From contig JAEZJJ010000038.1 in the NCBI GenBank assembly GCA_023436395.1, positions 1 through 64,000 of the forward strand: a DNA stretch of 64,000 nt, written 5' to 3'. The position numbers and the translations under genes are program-made. Numbering within the stretch: position 1 is the stretch's first letter; each line of letters opens with the position of its first letter. The stretch is from Bacillota bacterium. GTDB lineage: Bacteria > Bacillota > Clostridia > Lachnospirales > Cellulosilyticaceae. This document shows, piece by piece, positions 7,497-16,427 of the stretch. The notes beneath the pieces are model-generated. The model saw only the letters and a list, made by a program, of their open reading frames with translations, did no database searches and was not told the DNA's origin.

Positions 7497-7828
7497 TTAG
7501 ATTTCTTCACCACTACATCACCACTTAATAACTTCACTTTACGTTGTGTTTTAGTTTCATTCTGTGGTACTTGCTCAAAAAGTTCTCTAAGATAACCTTC
7601 CTGCTTATCCTTCTTTTGTTCTAGTTCATACTTCTTTTCCTCATACTGTTCTTTTAGAAGTTCTGCGCGCATCTTAAATAGTTCATTTAATTCAGCTATT
7701 GCTATATCGAGTTCTTTAATCTTTTCTACCAGTTGGTCCATCTCTAATTTTATTAGCATAGTTTGTTCATCAATGTTATTTGCTTTATTACTCATTCCTC
7801 TATCTCCCTTCTTTAAATAAATATTCAA
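7412..7828 (-). CDS. Gam-like phage host-nuclease inhibitor, probably C-terminally altered
   Basis: The first 80 residues form a long helical hairpin rich in Glu, Lys and Gln. The motif LFEQVPQNETKTQRKVKLLSGDVVVKK follows and corresponds to the (Y/L)FE.VP..(K/E)TKTQ..(Y/K).LP.G..V.K block of Clostridium prophage Gam-like proteins. These bind DNA ends and protect them from host nucleases. The normal C-terminal part after VVVKK is missing or replaced (SNLALLIERIKELQE...), and another open frame starts at that point. The first 12 residues may not be used: an ATG at 7795 (MSNKANN) is an alternative start. Confidence 0.5.
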   Translation of the reverse strand: MNIYLKKGDRGMSNKANNIDEQTMLIKLEMDQLVEKIKELDIAIAELNELFKMRAELLKEQYEEKKYELEQKKDKQEGYLRELFEQVPQNETKTQRKVKLLSGDVVVKKSNLALLIERIKELQEQYLTVKSRVISMKR

Positions 7829-8000
7829 GCTCTAAATCGGGAAAATAATTTCTTTGAATACTCTGTGCTTCATCAAAGGTAAATTGACTCTTACATCCTA
7901 TCTTTAAAGATATAGTTGCAGGCCTTACTCCTAATAAGTTAGCTGAATCAATGCATCTTACTGAACGTCTTGCCATTTCGGCTTTTAAATTCCATAACAT
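7800..8000 (-). CDS. Cro/CI-type helix-turn-helix regulator
   Basis: A 66-residue single-domain XRE-family DNA-binding protein. Helix 2 and 3 fall in SANLLGVRPATISLKIG, followed by FTFDEAQSIQRNYF, the usual dimer-side helix. It would act as a Cro- or Xre-like switch of the prophage. It has an SD (AAGGAGAT) and is the first gene of the leftward phage remnant. The clustered ATGAGGCCTTT repeats directly upstream are good operator candidates. Confidence 0.75.
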   Translation of the reverse strand: MLWNLKAEMARRSVRCIDSANLLGVRPATISLKIGCKSQFTFDEAQSIQRNYFPDLELEYLFKEGR

Positions 8001-8077
8001 TTTTCATATCTCCTTTTATTTTGTTTGTTGTGCTTTCGCTACAAGAGATATGATAGATGTAAAATTTTAAAATAGGA

Positions 8078-8146
8078 ATGAGGCCTTTTTAAGGGTTTTA
8101 TGAGGCCTTTGTGAGGCAATTTTAAGGCAATTATGAGGCCTTTATG
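8078..8146. promoter_or_regulatory. Cluster of ATGAGGCCTTT repeats (possible operators)
   Basis: Three copies of ATGAGGCCTTT and two degenerate ones (GTGAGGCAATTTT, AAGGCAATT) are spaced 11-22 bases apart. They lie upstream of the Cro/CI-type gene. AGGCCT is itself palindromic, as expected for a dimeric HTH protein. The regulatory role is inferred from position and repetition. Confidence 0.45.
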
Positions 8147-8241
8147 AATAAGATGAACAAAGTATCAAGGTGAAAAATGGCAAAAAAAATGACCTAGGAA
8201 TCACTTTCCTAAGTCGTAATTTATAATAAGATATTTTGATA

Positions 8242-8314
8242 TTGTTTTACGCCATTCCTTTCTGTTCTTACGCCATTTTTACGCCATTTTTTTCTATGTA
8301 TTGGTGTAAAACAA
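8242..8314. repeat. Inverted repeat enclosing ACGCCATTT direct repeats
   Basis: TTGTTTTACGCCA at the left is mirrored by TGGTGTAAAACAA at the right with one mismatch, 47 bases apart. Between and including the left arm there are three copies of TTACGCCATT. This lies at the right end of the prophage remnant. It could be an integrase arm-site region, an att region or an operator. No matching copy was seen at the left end of the remnant. Confidence 0.4.
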
Positions 8315-8397
8315 CTTTTTTTATCATTTATTTGGTACTTTAACAGTCCCTTTAAACTGGCTCAATCCCAATAGTTACAAGACTTCTATAACTTTTC

Positions 8398-9300
8398 TTA
8401 CCATTCATAAGGTGTAATTTGATATACATAGTAATTTAGCCAGTTTGAAAATATAGTATACCCATGAGAGCGCCAGCGCACCATAACCCCTTTATCTATA
8501 TCATCTTCTTTATAATAATGCTTTGGCATTTCAATAGGTAGATTTCTACTTAAATCTCTTTTGTACTCTTGCTCTAAAGTCAGCGGATCATACTCACAAT
8601 GACCTGTTATAAAAATATGTTTACCATCTTTAGAACTGACAACCCCTACGCCTGCTTCTTCTGAATAAAGTAGTAGTTTAAGGGCATCACACTGTTTAAT
8701 ATCCCCTAGCTTTACTTCAGTATAACAAGAATGTGGCATTTGCACATAATCATCTAGTCCTTGAAGCAATTTTTCATCTTCTACTTGTGTATGTTCAAAA
8801 ATCCCAAAAAGCTTTTTTTCTAGAGGGTATTTAGGTATGCCATAGTGGTAATATAACCCAGCTTGAGCTCCCCAACAAATGTGGAGGGTAGAGGTCACAT
8901 GTTTCTTACTCCACTCCATAATGGCCATAATTTCATCCCAATAGTTCACTTCTTCAAAAGCCATTTGCTCTACAGGCGCACCTGTTATAATCATTCCATC
9001 AAAATTAATATGTTTAATTTCTTCAAAAGTCTTATAAAAAGTCTCTAAATATTCAGTGGATGTATTTTTACTTTCATGAGAAATAGGTCTTACTAAAGTA
9101 ATATCTATTTGCAAAGGTGAATTACTTAAAAGTCTTAGAAGTTGTACTTCAGTTTCTTGTTTTGTAGGCATCAGATTTAAAATAGCAATTCTTAACTCCC
9201 TAATATCCTGACTAATAGCCCTTGTTTCATCAATTACAAAAATATCTTCTTTTTCTAGTATTTCTTTTGCTGGTAGTGCATTCGGTACTTTAATTGGCAA
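8398..9300 (-). CDS. metA: Homoserine O-acetyltransferase (MetA type)
   Basis: This 300-residue enzyme acylates homoserine, the first committed step of methionine synthesis. Catalytic Cys142 lies in HICWGAQAG, His234 and Glu236 in ITGHCEYD, which completes the Cys-His-Glu site of the MetA family. Residue 111, in TGAPVEQ, is Glu where E. coli has Gly. In this family Glu111 has been linked to acetyl-CoA rather than succinyl-CoA use, so O-acetylhomoserine is the predicted product. It lies just downstream of the alarmone synthetase with a 27-base gap, so the two may be co-transcribed. Confidence 0.93.
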   Translation of the reverse strand: MPIKVPNALPAKEILEKEDIFVIDETRAISQDIRELRIAILNLMPTKQETEVQLLRLLSNSPLQIDITLVRPISHESKNTSTEYLETFYKTFEEIKHINFDGMIITGAPVEQMAFEEVNYWDEIMAIMEWSKKHVTSTLHICWGAQAGLYYHYGIPKYPLEKKLFGIFEHTQVEDEKLLQGLDDYVQMPHSCYTEVKLGDIKQCDALKLLLYSEEAGVGVVSSKDGKHIFITGHCEYDPLTLEQEYKRDLSRNLPIEMPKHYYKEDDIDKGVMVRWRSHGYTIFSNWLNYYVYQITPYEW

Positions 9301-9327
9301 TTTAACTCATCCTCCCCATTTGGCCTT

Positions 9328-10110
9328 TTAGTTAGTATGTGCTAGGCTTTCACTAAATTCTTTCAGCTTACGCATATCTCCTTCTTCCCATAAGGACCAA
9401 AATATCTCGTAAATTTCATTCATATCCTTCTTATTCTTCTTAGTACCTAGCGATTGAATCGTACTAAAAATATCTGCAATAAGGTTTGATTCCTCTTGAA
9501 AGGATTCCTGACACTTTAATACTTCTTCTCGAATCTCTGCCATTTCTTTATCCAAAATAAAGGCTGCTTCAGCGGCTTTATTTAATCTTTCTTGAATATG
9601 TTTTGGCATGTTTTGCTTGTATTTATAGCGTAATGAATGTTCTATTGTTGCCCAGAAATTCATGGCTAAGGTACGAATTTGAATTTCCGCAAAAATCCAT
9701 TTTTCACCGTGTCCTGTTTGTATAGGATACTTAATAATCATATGATAACTTCTATAACCACTTGTTTTAGTATTTGTAATATAATCTCTTTCTTCTACAA
9801 CTACTAAATCTTTACGATCTCTTGCTTTAATAATATCAATTACTTTATAAATATCTTCCACGAACTGGCACATGATACGAATGCCTGCAATGTCTTCTAT
9901 CTTTTCTTCTATTTCACTGAGTGGAATATTTTTCTTTTCTGCCTTCTCTAAAATACTTGAAATCTTTTTAACGCGACCTGTTACAAACTCTATAGGAGAA
10001 TATTCATCTAAAGCTATAAACTCTTTACGAATACTCTTAAATTTTACTTTTAACTCATCTACTGCTTGATTATACGGTAATAGAATGCGTTTCCAATTCT
10101 GCATTTCCAT
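9328..10110 (-). CDS. Small alarmone synthetase (RelQ/YjbM-like)
   Basis: A 260-residue protein with only the (p)ppGpp synthetase domain of RelA/SpoT and no HD hydrolase or TGS domain. The family motifs are present: RVKKISSILEK for ATP binding, EEKIEDIAGIRIMCQFVEDI with the metal-binding Asp, and YRSYHMIIKYP plus EIQIRTLAMNFWATIEH. It would make pppGpp/ppGpp from GTP/GDP and ATP under stress, usually as a tetramer. The sequence order fits RelQ more than RelP. A second such gene is at 29955-30788. Confidence 0.88.
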   Translation of the reverse strand: MEMQNWKRILLPYNQAVDELKVKFKSIRKEFIALDEYSPIEFVTGRVKKISSILEKAEKKNIPLSEIEEKIEDIAGIRIMCQFVEDIYKVIDIIKARDRKDLVVVEERDYITNTKTSGYRSYHMIIKYPIQTGHGEKWIFAEIQIRTLAMNFWATIEHSLRYKYKQNMPKHIQERLNKAAEAAFILDKEMAEIREEVLKCQESFQEESNLIADIFSTIQSLGTKKNKKDMNEIYEIFWSLWEEGDMRKLKEFSESLAHTN

Positions 10111-10310
10111 AAGTAATCACTCACCTCCACATTAAATCCCCTATTCTACTATTATAGCTAATATTGTCCGCTTCCTCAACTTAAATTGTTCATCTCATTT
10201 TATAGATTGTCTACATATTTTTAGGTCTTGTCTCATAAATTGTACTAGTTATCATTTTACTGCCTCGCTCCTTAAAAGGACAACTGAGGGAGTCATAGAA
10301 AGGAGAGTTT

Positions 10311-11843
10311 ATGAGCAAAAAATCTTTAGTTGCCGGTACTTTAGTCTTAACGCTAGCCAGTTTAATCACCCGTCTACTTGGTTTTGGTTTTCGTATTTAT
10401 CAGTCACAAGTGATGGGAGCTGAAGGTATGGGCCTCTATCAACTTTTATTTCCTATTTACATGCTTTTATGGGCAGCTTCATCTGCTGGGATTGCTATGG
10501 CCATTGCCAAACTCGTCGCTGCTGAAGTTTCTAGAGGAGCTGAAGGCAATGCCATTCGTATTTTAAAGGTTTCCCTTCTTATTTCATTACCCTTTAGCCT
10601 TCTTTTATCTGGTTTATTATTTTTCTTTGCCCCTTTTATTGCACATTATTATATTCAAGAGCCTGTCACGGAGCTCTCTCTACGTCTATTAGCCTTTTGT
10701 GTGCCATTCATGTCTACAGCTTGTTGCCTAAGAGGTTATTTCCAAGGCCATCAAGAAATGTCTATCACAGCCCTTGCTCAAATCGTAGAACAGATTGGTC
10801 GCATGCTCATGATCTATCTTTTGGCTGGTCTCATGGTCCCAAAAGGCATTACTTACATCTGTGCACTCGGTGTCATTGGTATGTGTGCTGGTGAATTTTT
10901 CTCATTTTGCATGTCTTTTATTGCTTTTCGTATCAAAAAACGTCATGTAAAGCTCACACCTGCTACCTTGCCCAAAAGAGAGACTTTTAATAAGTTACTC
11001 ACACTTTCTATTCCTGTCACAGCTAATCGTTTTTTAACTTCAGGTTTACAATCTTTTGAAAACATATTAATTCCTATTACCTTAGGGCAATTTGGTTTGA
11101 GTTCCAGTGCAGCACTTGGTTTATATGGTCAGTTTAGTGGCATGGCACTGCCACTACTTTTCTTTCCTTCCATGGTTACTTCCTCTTTAGCCACTGCCCT
11201 TGTTCCTGCCATTTCTGAAGCAGTTGCTATGAAAAATACTAAACTTTTACAACGTACTATTTCTAAATCTATTCAATTTTCTTCTCTTATTGGTATTGGG
11301 GCGACTGCACTTTTCTTAACCCTACCCTATGAAATTGCCCTCACATGTTACCATATGCAAGAAGTTGGACAACTGCTAAAGTGGCTTGCTATTATTTGTC
11401 CATTTCTTTATCTCCAAAACATTTTAACAGGTACTATGAACGGCTTAGGCATGCAGAAAAAAACCTTTACTACTAATGTGATGGGTTCTCTTCTTTGTAT
11501 TGCTGTCATTTTACTTATGGTTCCTAGGCGGGGCATTATCGGTTTTGTGATTGCTATGCTCATGCAATCTGGTTTTGTATGTGCTATGCTTTTGTCTTAT
11601 GTACTTAAAAATATTGATTTGCCCGTTGATCTCTATAATTGGATGCTCCGCCCTAGCCTAGCAGGCATACTCTGTAGTGTTTTCACCTTTGCCCTTCATC
11701 GCTATTGGCTTATCCAGCACTTCTCTCTTACTATAAGTACCCTTTTAGGTGTACTCACTTTAGTGAGTTCTTATCTTATCATTTTATTGATGACAGGTTG
11801 CCTTTCTATAAAAGATATCAAAGGTTTTGCGGGCTCTAGATAG
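10311..11843 (+). CDS. spoVB: SpoVB-like polysaccharide/lipid flippase (MOP superfamily)
   Basis: A 510-residue protein with about 14 hydrophobic helices and no signal peptide. The opening KKSLVAGTLVLTLASLITRLLGFGFRI is the hallmark of the SpoVB/MurJ-like PST family. Such proteins flip lipid-linked precursors across the membrane; SpoVB is required for spore cortex formation. The SD is AAAGGAGAG. The gene converges on rarA, and the last codons of the two overlap inside a terminator hairpin. A general oligosaccharide exporter of the same family cannot be excluded. Confidence 0.85.
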   Translation: MSKKSLVAGTLVLTLASLITRLLGFGFRIYQSQVMGAEGMGLYQLLFPIYMLLWAASSAGIAMAIAKLVAAEVSRGAEGNAIRILKVSLLISLPFSLLLSGLLFFFAPFIAHYYIQEPVTELSLRLLAFCVPFMSTACCLRGYFQGHQEMSITALAQIVEQIGRMLMIYLLAGLMVPKGITYICALGVIGMCAGEFFSFCMSFIAFRIKKRHVKLTPATLPKRETFNKLLTLSIPVTANRFLTSGLQSFENILIPITLGQFGLSSSAALGLYGQFSGMALPLLFFPSMVTSSLATALVPAISEAVAMKNTKLLQRTISKSIQFSSLIGIGATALFLTLPYEIALTCYHMQEVGQLLKWLAIICPFLYLQNILTGTMNGLGMQKKTFTTNVMGSLLCIAVILLMVPRRGIIGFVIAMLMQSGFVCAMLLSYVLKNIDLPVDLYNWMLRPSLAGILCSVFTFALHRYWLIQHFSLTISTLLGVLTLVSSYLIILLMTGCLSIKDIKGFAGSR

Positions 11844-11856
11844 AGCCCTTTCTTTC
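11831..11856. terminator. Hairpin in the overlapping ends of spoVB and rarA
   Basis: GGGCTCT-AGAT-AGAGCCC is followed on the plus strand by TTTCTTTCTC. The stem contains the stop codons of both convergent genes, which overlap by 8 bases. Confidence 0.7.
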
Positions 11857-13167
11857 TCTTAATGCTCTTTGCATTTCTTTTTCATAGCCTTCTTCTGTTG
11901 GTGTATAGTAGGTAGTTCCTAAGAGGGCATCAGGTAAATATTGTTGCTTCACATAATGATGAGGATAATCATGGGCATATAAATAACCTTGTCCATGCTC
12001 TAATGCTTTTGCCCCACTATAATGACTATCTCTAAGATGACTGGGAACAGTCCCAATCTCCCGTCGCTCTATATCACTAAGTGCTGCACTAATTGCTAGA
12101 CAGCTCGCATTACTCTTTGGCGCCATAGCCACATATAAAGCAGCTTGACTTAAAATAATACTTCCTTCTGGCATGCCAATGCGTTCTACTGCCAACATGG
12201 CATTCGTAGCAACGACTAATGCTTGTGGATCTGCATTTCCTACATCTTCACTAGCACAAATCACTATACGCCTTGCAATAAACTTAGGATCTTCTCCTGC
12301 AGCAATCATCCTTGCCAGGTAATGGGCTACAGCTTGTGGATCACTGCCTCTCATACTCTTAATAAAGGCTGAAATCACATCATAATGATTATCCCCCTTC
12401 TTATCATAATGAAGGGCTTTTTTCTGCACACATTCTTCTAATACGGCTGTCGTAATGTGAATCATACCATCTTCACTTCTTGTGGTTGTCATCACTGCTA
12501 ATTCTATAGCATTCAGGGCATTTCTAGCATCTCCTGCTGTGCGCATTGCCAAATATTCTAGGGCTTCTTCTGTAATATCTGCTTTATATGCCCCAAGCCC
12601 TCTCTCTTTATTATAGATGGCTTCCTTAATAATCTTTTTGACATCTTCTGACTCTAAAGGCCTTAGTTCAAATACCAATGAGCGAGAAATGAGTGCCCTA
12701 TTCACTTCAAAATAAGGATTTTCTGTAGTTGCACCAATTAAAACTAAAGTGCCATCTTCTGTAAAAGGTAATAATGCATCTTGTTGCGCCTTATTAAAAC
12801 GATGAATCTCATCAATAAATATAATCGTTTTTTTATTAGTCATAGAACGTTGTAATTTTGCGTCCTCTACCGCCTTTACAATCTCTGCCTTTCCACTGGT
12901 AGTGGCATTGAGTACAATAAAATGTGCTTTGGTGGTATTGGCAATAACCTTGGCAATCGTAGTTTTTCCTGTTCCTGGTGGGCCATAAAAAATAAGAGAT
13001 TGTAACTTATCTGCTTTAATCGCCCGATAGAGGAGCTTGTCCTCTTCTAAAATATGATGCTGTCCTACAATTTCGCTAAGCTGGGTAGGTCTCATACGTG
13101 AAGCAAGTGGAGAATCTTCATTGCCCTTTTTTTCACTCATATAATCAAACAAGTCCATTTTTAACAC
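11836..13167 (-). CDS. rarA: Replication-associated recombination protein RarA (MgsA)
   Basis: A clamp-loader-like AAA+ ATPase of 443 residues that acts at stalled replication forks. Walker A is GPPGTGKTT (62-70), Walker B IIFIDEIHRF (about 115-124), sensor 1 GATTENP, and the arginine finger follows in SLVFELRPL. The C-terminal MgsA domain contains KSMRGSDPQAVAHYLARM, typical of the tetramerisation region. An alternative start is Met4 (MDLFDYM). It is transcribed alone, leftwards. Confidence 0.93.
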   Translation of the reverse strand: MLKMDLFDYMSEKKGNEDSPLASRMRPTQLSEIVGQHHILEEDKLLYRAIKADKLQSLIFYGPPGTGKTTIAKVIANTTKAHFIVLNATTSGKAEIVKAVEDAKLQRSMTNKKTIIFIDEIHRFNKAQQDALLPFTEDGTLVLIGATTENPYFEVNRALISRSLVFELRPLESEDVKKIIKEAIYNKERGLGAYKADITEEALEYLAMRTAGDARNALNAIELAVMTTTRSEDGMIHITTAVLEECVQKKALHYDKKGDNHYDVISAFIKSMRGSDPQAVAHYLARMIAAGEDPKFIARRIVICASEDVGNADPQALVVATNAMLAVERIGMPEGSIILSQAALYVAMAPKSNASCLAISAALSDIERREIGTVPSHLRDSHYSGAKALEHGQGYLYAHDYPHHYVKQQYLPDALLGTTYYTPTEEGYEKEMQRALRERKGSI

Positions 13168-13498
13168 CCTCCAATTTTATATTTACACTTTTCTCTTAGC
13201 TATTTAACGCTTATACCATTGCATTAAAATTTTCTAAATACTCTTTAATTCTTTATATTTATATTTCATTCCTATCTTCATTTTTAATCATTTCTTGCAC
13301 TCTTTTAATTATAGGCTATAATTTAAGTTTGTACAATTAACCTAATTTTCAAATGCTTATCTCCTCTGTAGGTTTAATGCATATAATGGTAGAAAATGTT
13401 GTTTTATACATTTTAATTTAATTCACCAGAATAGATTGACTTTTCTCTGGTTACCCTTTATAGTGGTACTAAACAAAACTACTATAGAGGATGATTTC
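13168..13498. other. Gene-free AT-rich spacer between rarA and the TrmB-type regulator
   Basis: This 330-base divergent spacer must hold the promoters of both genes. TATAATTT near 13317 is a possible -10 element. No RNA structure or gene could be supported. Confidence 0.4.
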
Positions 13499-14188
13499 AT
13501 GGATTTTAATACAACCTTACACAAATTAGGCTTTTCACCTATTGAGGCCAATGTCTTTATTATACTTTGTAAGCATGGCAGTTTAACAGGTTATGAAGTG
13601 GCCAAACTCACTGGTATTTCACGTTCTAATGTATATGCCGCCCTCTATAGCTTACAAGACAAAGGAAAATGCTATGCTTCTGAAGGAGAAACAACTAAAT
13701 ATGTGGCTATTTCTAAAGAGGAACTCTTACTTTCTGCTGAGCGTGAATTTCATACAACTTTAGAGGAAATTAAAGATTATTATCCTGCTGCCTTAGAAAC
13801 TAATGAACCTTATATTACAGTCAAAGGCTATAATAATGTGCTTACTAAACTAAAAAATGCAATTTTACTCTGTCAATCTCATTTATATCTTTTGTGTGGT
13901 GCTGATGTAATAGAATTTCTGAAAAATGAGCTTATTGCCATCAGCAAAGACAAACGTATCACTATTATTTGTGATCAGAAGATTATACTTCCTGCTCCAA
14001 TAACTGTACATTACCGTACAAAAGGTATTGAAGGCTTTCATATGATTATCGATACTAAAGCTGTGCTTACGGGAGATTTAAAAGTCAGTTCACCTCAGTG
14101 TCTTTTTTCTAAAGACCCTTCTTTAGTCAGGCTTATGAGAGAATCTTTTATAACAGAACTAGATATGATTCAGCTCAACAGACAATAA
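13499..14188 (+). CDS. TrmB-family transcriptional regulator
   Basis: The start at 13499 (MDFNTTLHKLGFSPIEANVF) is preferred over an upstream in-frame ATG because it lies behind AGAGGATG. It also begins exactly where TrmB-family winged helices begin. Residues 1-70 form the wHTH: SLTGYEVAKLTGISRSNVYAALYSLQDKG. The C-terminal part resembles the PLD-like effector domain of the family. TrmB proteins sense sugars or metabolites. The gene lies 24 bases before the decarboxylase gene in the same direction, so it probably controls or is co-transcribed with it. Confidence 0.8.
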   Translation: MDFNTTLHKLGFSPIEANVFIILCKHGSLTGYEVAKLTGISRSNVYAALYSLQDKGKCYASEGETTKYVAISKEELLLSAEREFHTTLEEIKDYYPAALETNEPYITVKGYNNVLTKLKNAILLCQSHLYLLCGADVIEFLKNELIAISKDKRITIICDQKIILPAPITVHYRTKGIEGFHMIIDTKAVLTGDLKVSSPQCLFSKDPSLVRLMRESFITELDMIQLNRQ

Positions 14189-14212
14189 CTTTATTCATTT
14201 AAGGAGGATATT

Positions 14213-15466
14213 ATGCATACTCTACATGGTACTTATACCACAGAAACAAACTTTTTCGGGGGAAATAATGTTTTTGATTTAATTGAGCAATATGGTAGTC
14301 CACTTTACATTTACAACGAAAACATTTTAAGAACACGCTGCAGGGAAATGAAACACTTAGTAGGCTACAAAAATTTCGTACCACACTATTCTATTAAAGC
14401 TAACACAAATATTCATCTTTTAAAAATCGTACGTGAAGAAGGGTTACATGCTGATGTAATGAGCCCAGGAGAAATCTTTTTAGCCCTTGAAAGTGGCTTT
14501 AAACCAGAGGAACTTTTTTTCATTCCAAATAATGTTGTGGCTGAAGATATGCAATATGCCATTGACCACGGTATTATGACAAGTGTAGATTCTTTGGAGC
14601 AACTTGAACTTTATGGTCAGCTTAATCCTGGTGGAAAGGTAGCTATTCGTTTTAACCCTGGTGTGGGTGCTGGACATCATGAAAAAGTTGTTACAGGCGG
14701 AAAGAAAACAAAATTTGGTGTCAATCCCGAATATATTCCTGAAGTAAAACGTATTTTAGAAACTTATAATCTTACCCTAGTAGGTATCAACCAACACATT
14801 GGTTCTTTATTTATGGATGGTGAACCTTATATTAAAAGCTTAGATTCTATCTTAAGCATTGCAAAGCAATTTGATGATTTAGAGTTCATTGATCTAGGAG
14901 GTGGCTTTGGTATTCCTTATCATAAACAAGATGGTGAGGCAAGATTAGATATTAAAGCCTTAGGTGAGGCTCTTGAGCCAGTGCTAGAAGCTTTTGCAGC
15001 AGAGTATGGCAAAATGGTTCAGTTCCAAATTGAGCCAGGTCGCTATATCCCTTGTGAAAGTGGCCTATTAGTAGGTACTGTAACAGCTACTAAAACCAAT
15101 GCAGATCATAACTATATCGGCTGTGATATTGGCTTTAATGCCCTTCAGCGTCCTATTATGTATGATTCTCACCATGATATTGAAATTTATTCAAAAGAAG
15201 AAAAGAAGGCACCACTAGGTCCACTTACTGTAGTAGGTAACATCTGTGAAAGTGGTGATATTCTAGCTAAAGATCGTATTCTCCCAACAACTACTGTAAG
15301 AGGTGATCTTCTTGCCATGATGGATGCAGGTGCATACGGCTATAGTATGGCCTCTTGCTATAATCAACGTTTCAGACCAGCAGAAATCCTAATTGGCTTA
15401 GATGGTAAAGTACGTCAAATTAGAAAACGTGATACCTTAGAAGATTTAATTCGTAATATGCTTTAA
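14213..15466 (+). CDS. lysA: PLP-dependent decarboxylase, diaminopimelate decarboxylase (LysA) type
   Basis: The 417-residue fold-III PLP enzyme fits LysA, which converts meso-diaminopimelate to lysine. The PLP lysine is K62 in YSIKANTN. HIGS, the phosphate-binding GGGFGIPY and EPGRY follow, and CESGDILAKDR supplies the catalytic Cys from the partner subunit. DAGAYGYSMASCYN ends the active site. It uses the SD AAGGAGG. A pathway switch to a related substrate (e.g. carboxynorspermidine) is less likely given the CESGD motif. It lies directly behind a TrmB-type regulator, an unusual partner for lysA. Confidence 0.88.
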   Translation: MHTLHGTYTTETNFFGGNNVFDLIEQYGSPLYIYNENILRTRCREMKHLVGYKNFVPHYSIKANTNIHLLKIVREEGLHADVMSPGEIFLALESGFKPEELFFIPNNVVAEDMQYAIDHGIMTSVDSLEQLELYGQLNPGGKVAIRFNPGVGAGHHEKVVTGGKKTKFGVNPEYIPEVKRILETYNLTLVGINQHIGSLFMDGEPYIKSLDSILSIAKQFDDLEFIDLGGGFGIPYHKQDGEARLDIKALGEALEPVLEAFAAEYGKMVQFQIEPGRYIPCESGLLVGTVTATKTNADHNYIGCDIGFNALQRPIMYDSHHDIEIYSKEEKKAPLGPLTVVGNICESGDILAKDRILPTTTVRGDLLAMMDAGAYGYSMASCYNQRFRPAEILIGLDGKVRQIRKRDTLEDLIRNML

Positions 15467-15473
15467 AAACATG

Positions 15474-15514
15474 AAATAAGGTCAATGCCACTGATAGGCA
15501 TTGACCTTATTTTT
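15474..15514. terminator. Bidirectional terminator between lysA and the flavin reductase
   Basis: A 16-base stem (AAATAAGGTCAATGCC and its complement) with a 7-base loop and T/A runs on both sides serves two convergent genes. Confidence 0.9.
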
Positions 15515-16007
15515 CTAAGATTTTCTCTATTTCTACTACATACATCATATGATAATCTTTTTCTGGATAACACTGTTCTATTATGTCTTGTTCAATAAAG
15601 CATTTTTCATCTAAGTATTGTGCATAAAGCTTTTTACAGACTAAAGTTAACCTTGCTTCTTCAAAAAAAGGAACATCTTCATATTTTTTCACAGTTAAAT
15701 TTGCCTGAGTAATTTTATCTTCATCTCTTCCTGAAACTCTACCTAAATAGCCTAATTCTTTTCTGTAGCTATTAGGTAATACAGAAATAGAAAGGCGCTC
15801 TGATGCATCTATAAATTCCTTGGTGTAGCGTTGTGGTCTAATAAAAATATACGCCACCTTCTTGTTCCAGATAACGCCTAAGCCCCCCCATGAAGCCGTC
15901 ATGGTATTGACCTTCCCTTCTTTTTCTGCTGTCAAAAGCATCCAGTCATTTCCTATTAGCTTAAATGTATTTTCATTAAAGTCTTCATGTAATATCTCTT
16001 TCATCAA
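15507..16007 (-). CDS. Flavin reductase-like FMN-binding protein
   Basis: A 166-residue split-barrel protein of the flavin reductase (RutF/HpaC-like) family, which binds FMN. The segment NTMTASWGGLGVIWNKKVAYIFIRPQRYTKEFI is the typical FMN-phosphate and isoalloxazine binding strand pair; the S.SVLPNSYRKELGYLG region completes the domain. Substrate and partner are unknown. In anaerobes such proteins often transfer electrons between NAD(P)H, flavins and iron or oxygen. Its stop lies in the terminator shared with lysA. Confidence 0.85.
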   Translation of the reverse strand: MMKEILHEDFNENTFKLIGNDWMLLTAEKEGKVNTMTASWGGLGVIWNKKVAYIFIRPQRYTKEFIDASERLSISVLPNSYRKELGYLGRVSGRDEDKITQANLTVKKYEDVPFFEEARLTLVCKKLYAQYLDEKCFIEQDIIEQCYPEKDYHMMYVVEIEKILEK

Positions 16008-16230
16008 CCATTACCTCCATTCTTTTATTCCACTTCTTATTATATTATTTTCTAAATTAAGAAATATCACTTAACTTATTCATTTTATCATCTCCTAGCC
16101 AAATATTAAAGAGCATTAAACAACTCCCCCATAAATAAGCTGATAAATGAATAGGATGTCTTCCTACCATGAATATTTTATCTAGCTCTCACACATATTA
16201 AAACTATTAGTATAATTAAGGAGGTGTATC

Positions 16231-16416
16231 ATGGCACAATTAACTGCAAAAGAATTATCTGCGATCAATGAATTATTAGCAGGAGAAGCTCACTTAGTAA
16301 AAAAATTTCAAGCATTAGCAGATTCTACAGACAATGCTGAGCTAAAAGGGAAATTTACCACTATTTCTAATAAGCATCAACAACATTTCAATTCTATCTA
16401 TGAATATCTTAACTAA
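16231..16416 (+). CDS. Small CotF-like spore coat protein (first of a pair)
   Basis: A 61-residue, all-helical acidic protein. AINELLAGEAHLVKKFQALA and KHQQHFNSIYEYL correspond to the N-terminal helix pair of CotF-type coat proteins (ferritin-like fold without metal ligands). It has a strong SD (AAGGAGGTG). The next gene starts 11 bases later and has the longer member of the pair, so the two probably form one operon and one complex. Spore location is inferred from the family. Confidence 0.7.
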   Translation: MAQLTAKELSAINELLAGEAHLVKKFQALADSTDNAELKGKFTTISNKHQQHFNSIYEYLN

Positions 16417-16427
16417 AGGAGTAACTT

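Noticed and set aside
8078..8146. CRISPR array
   Set aside because: Repeats are 11 bases and unevenly spaced, with no spacers of constant length and no cas genes.
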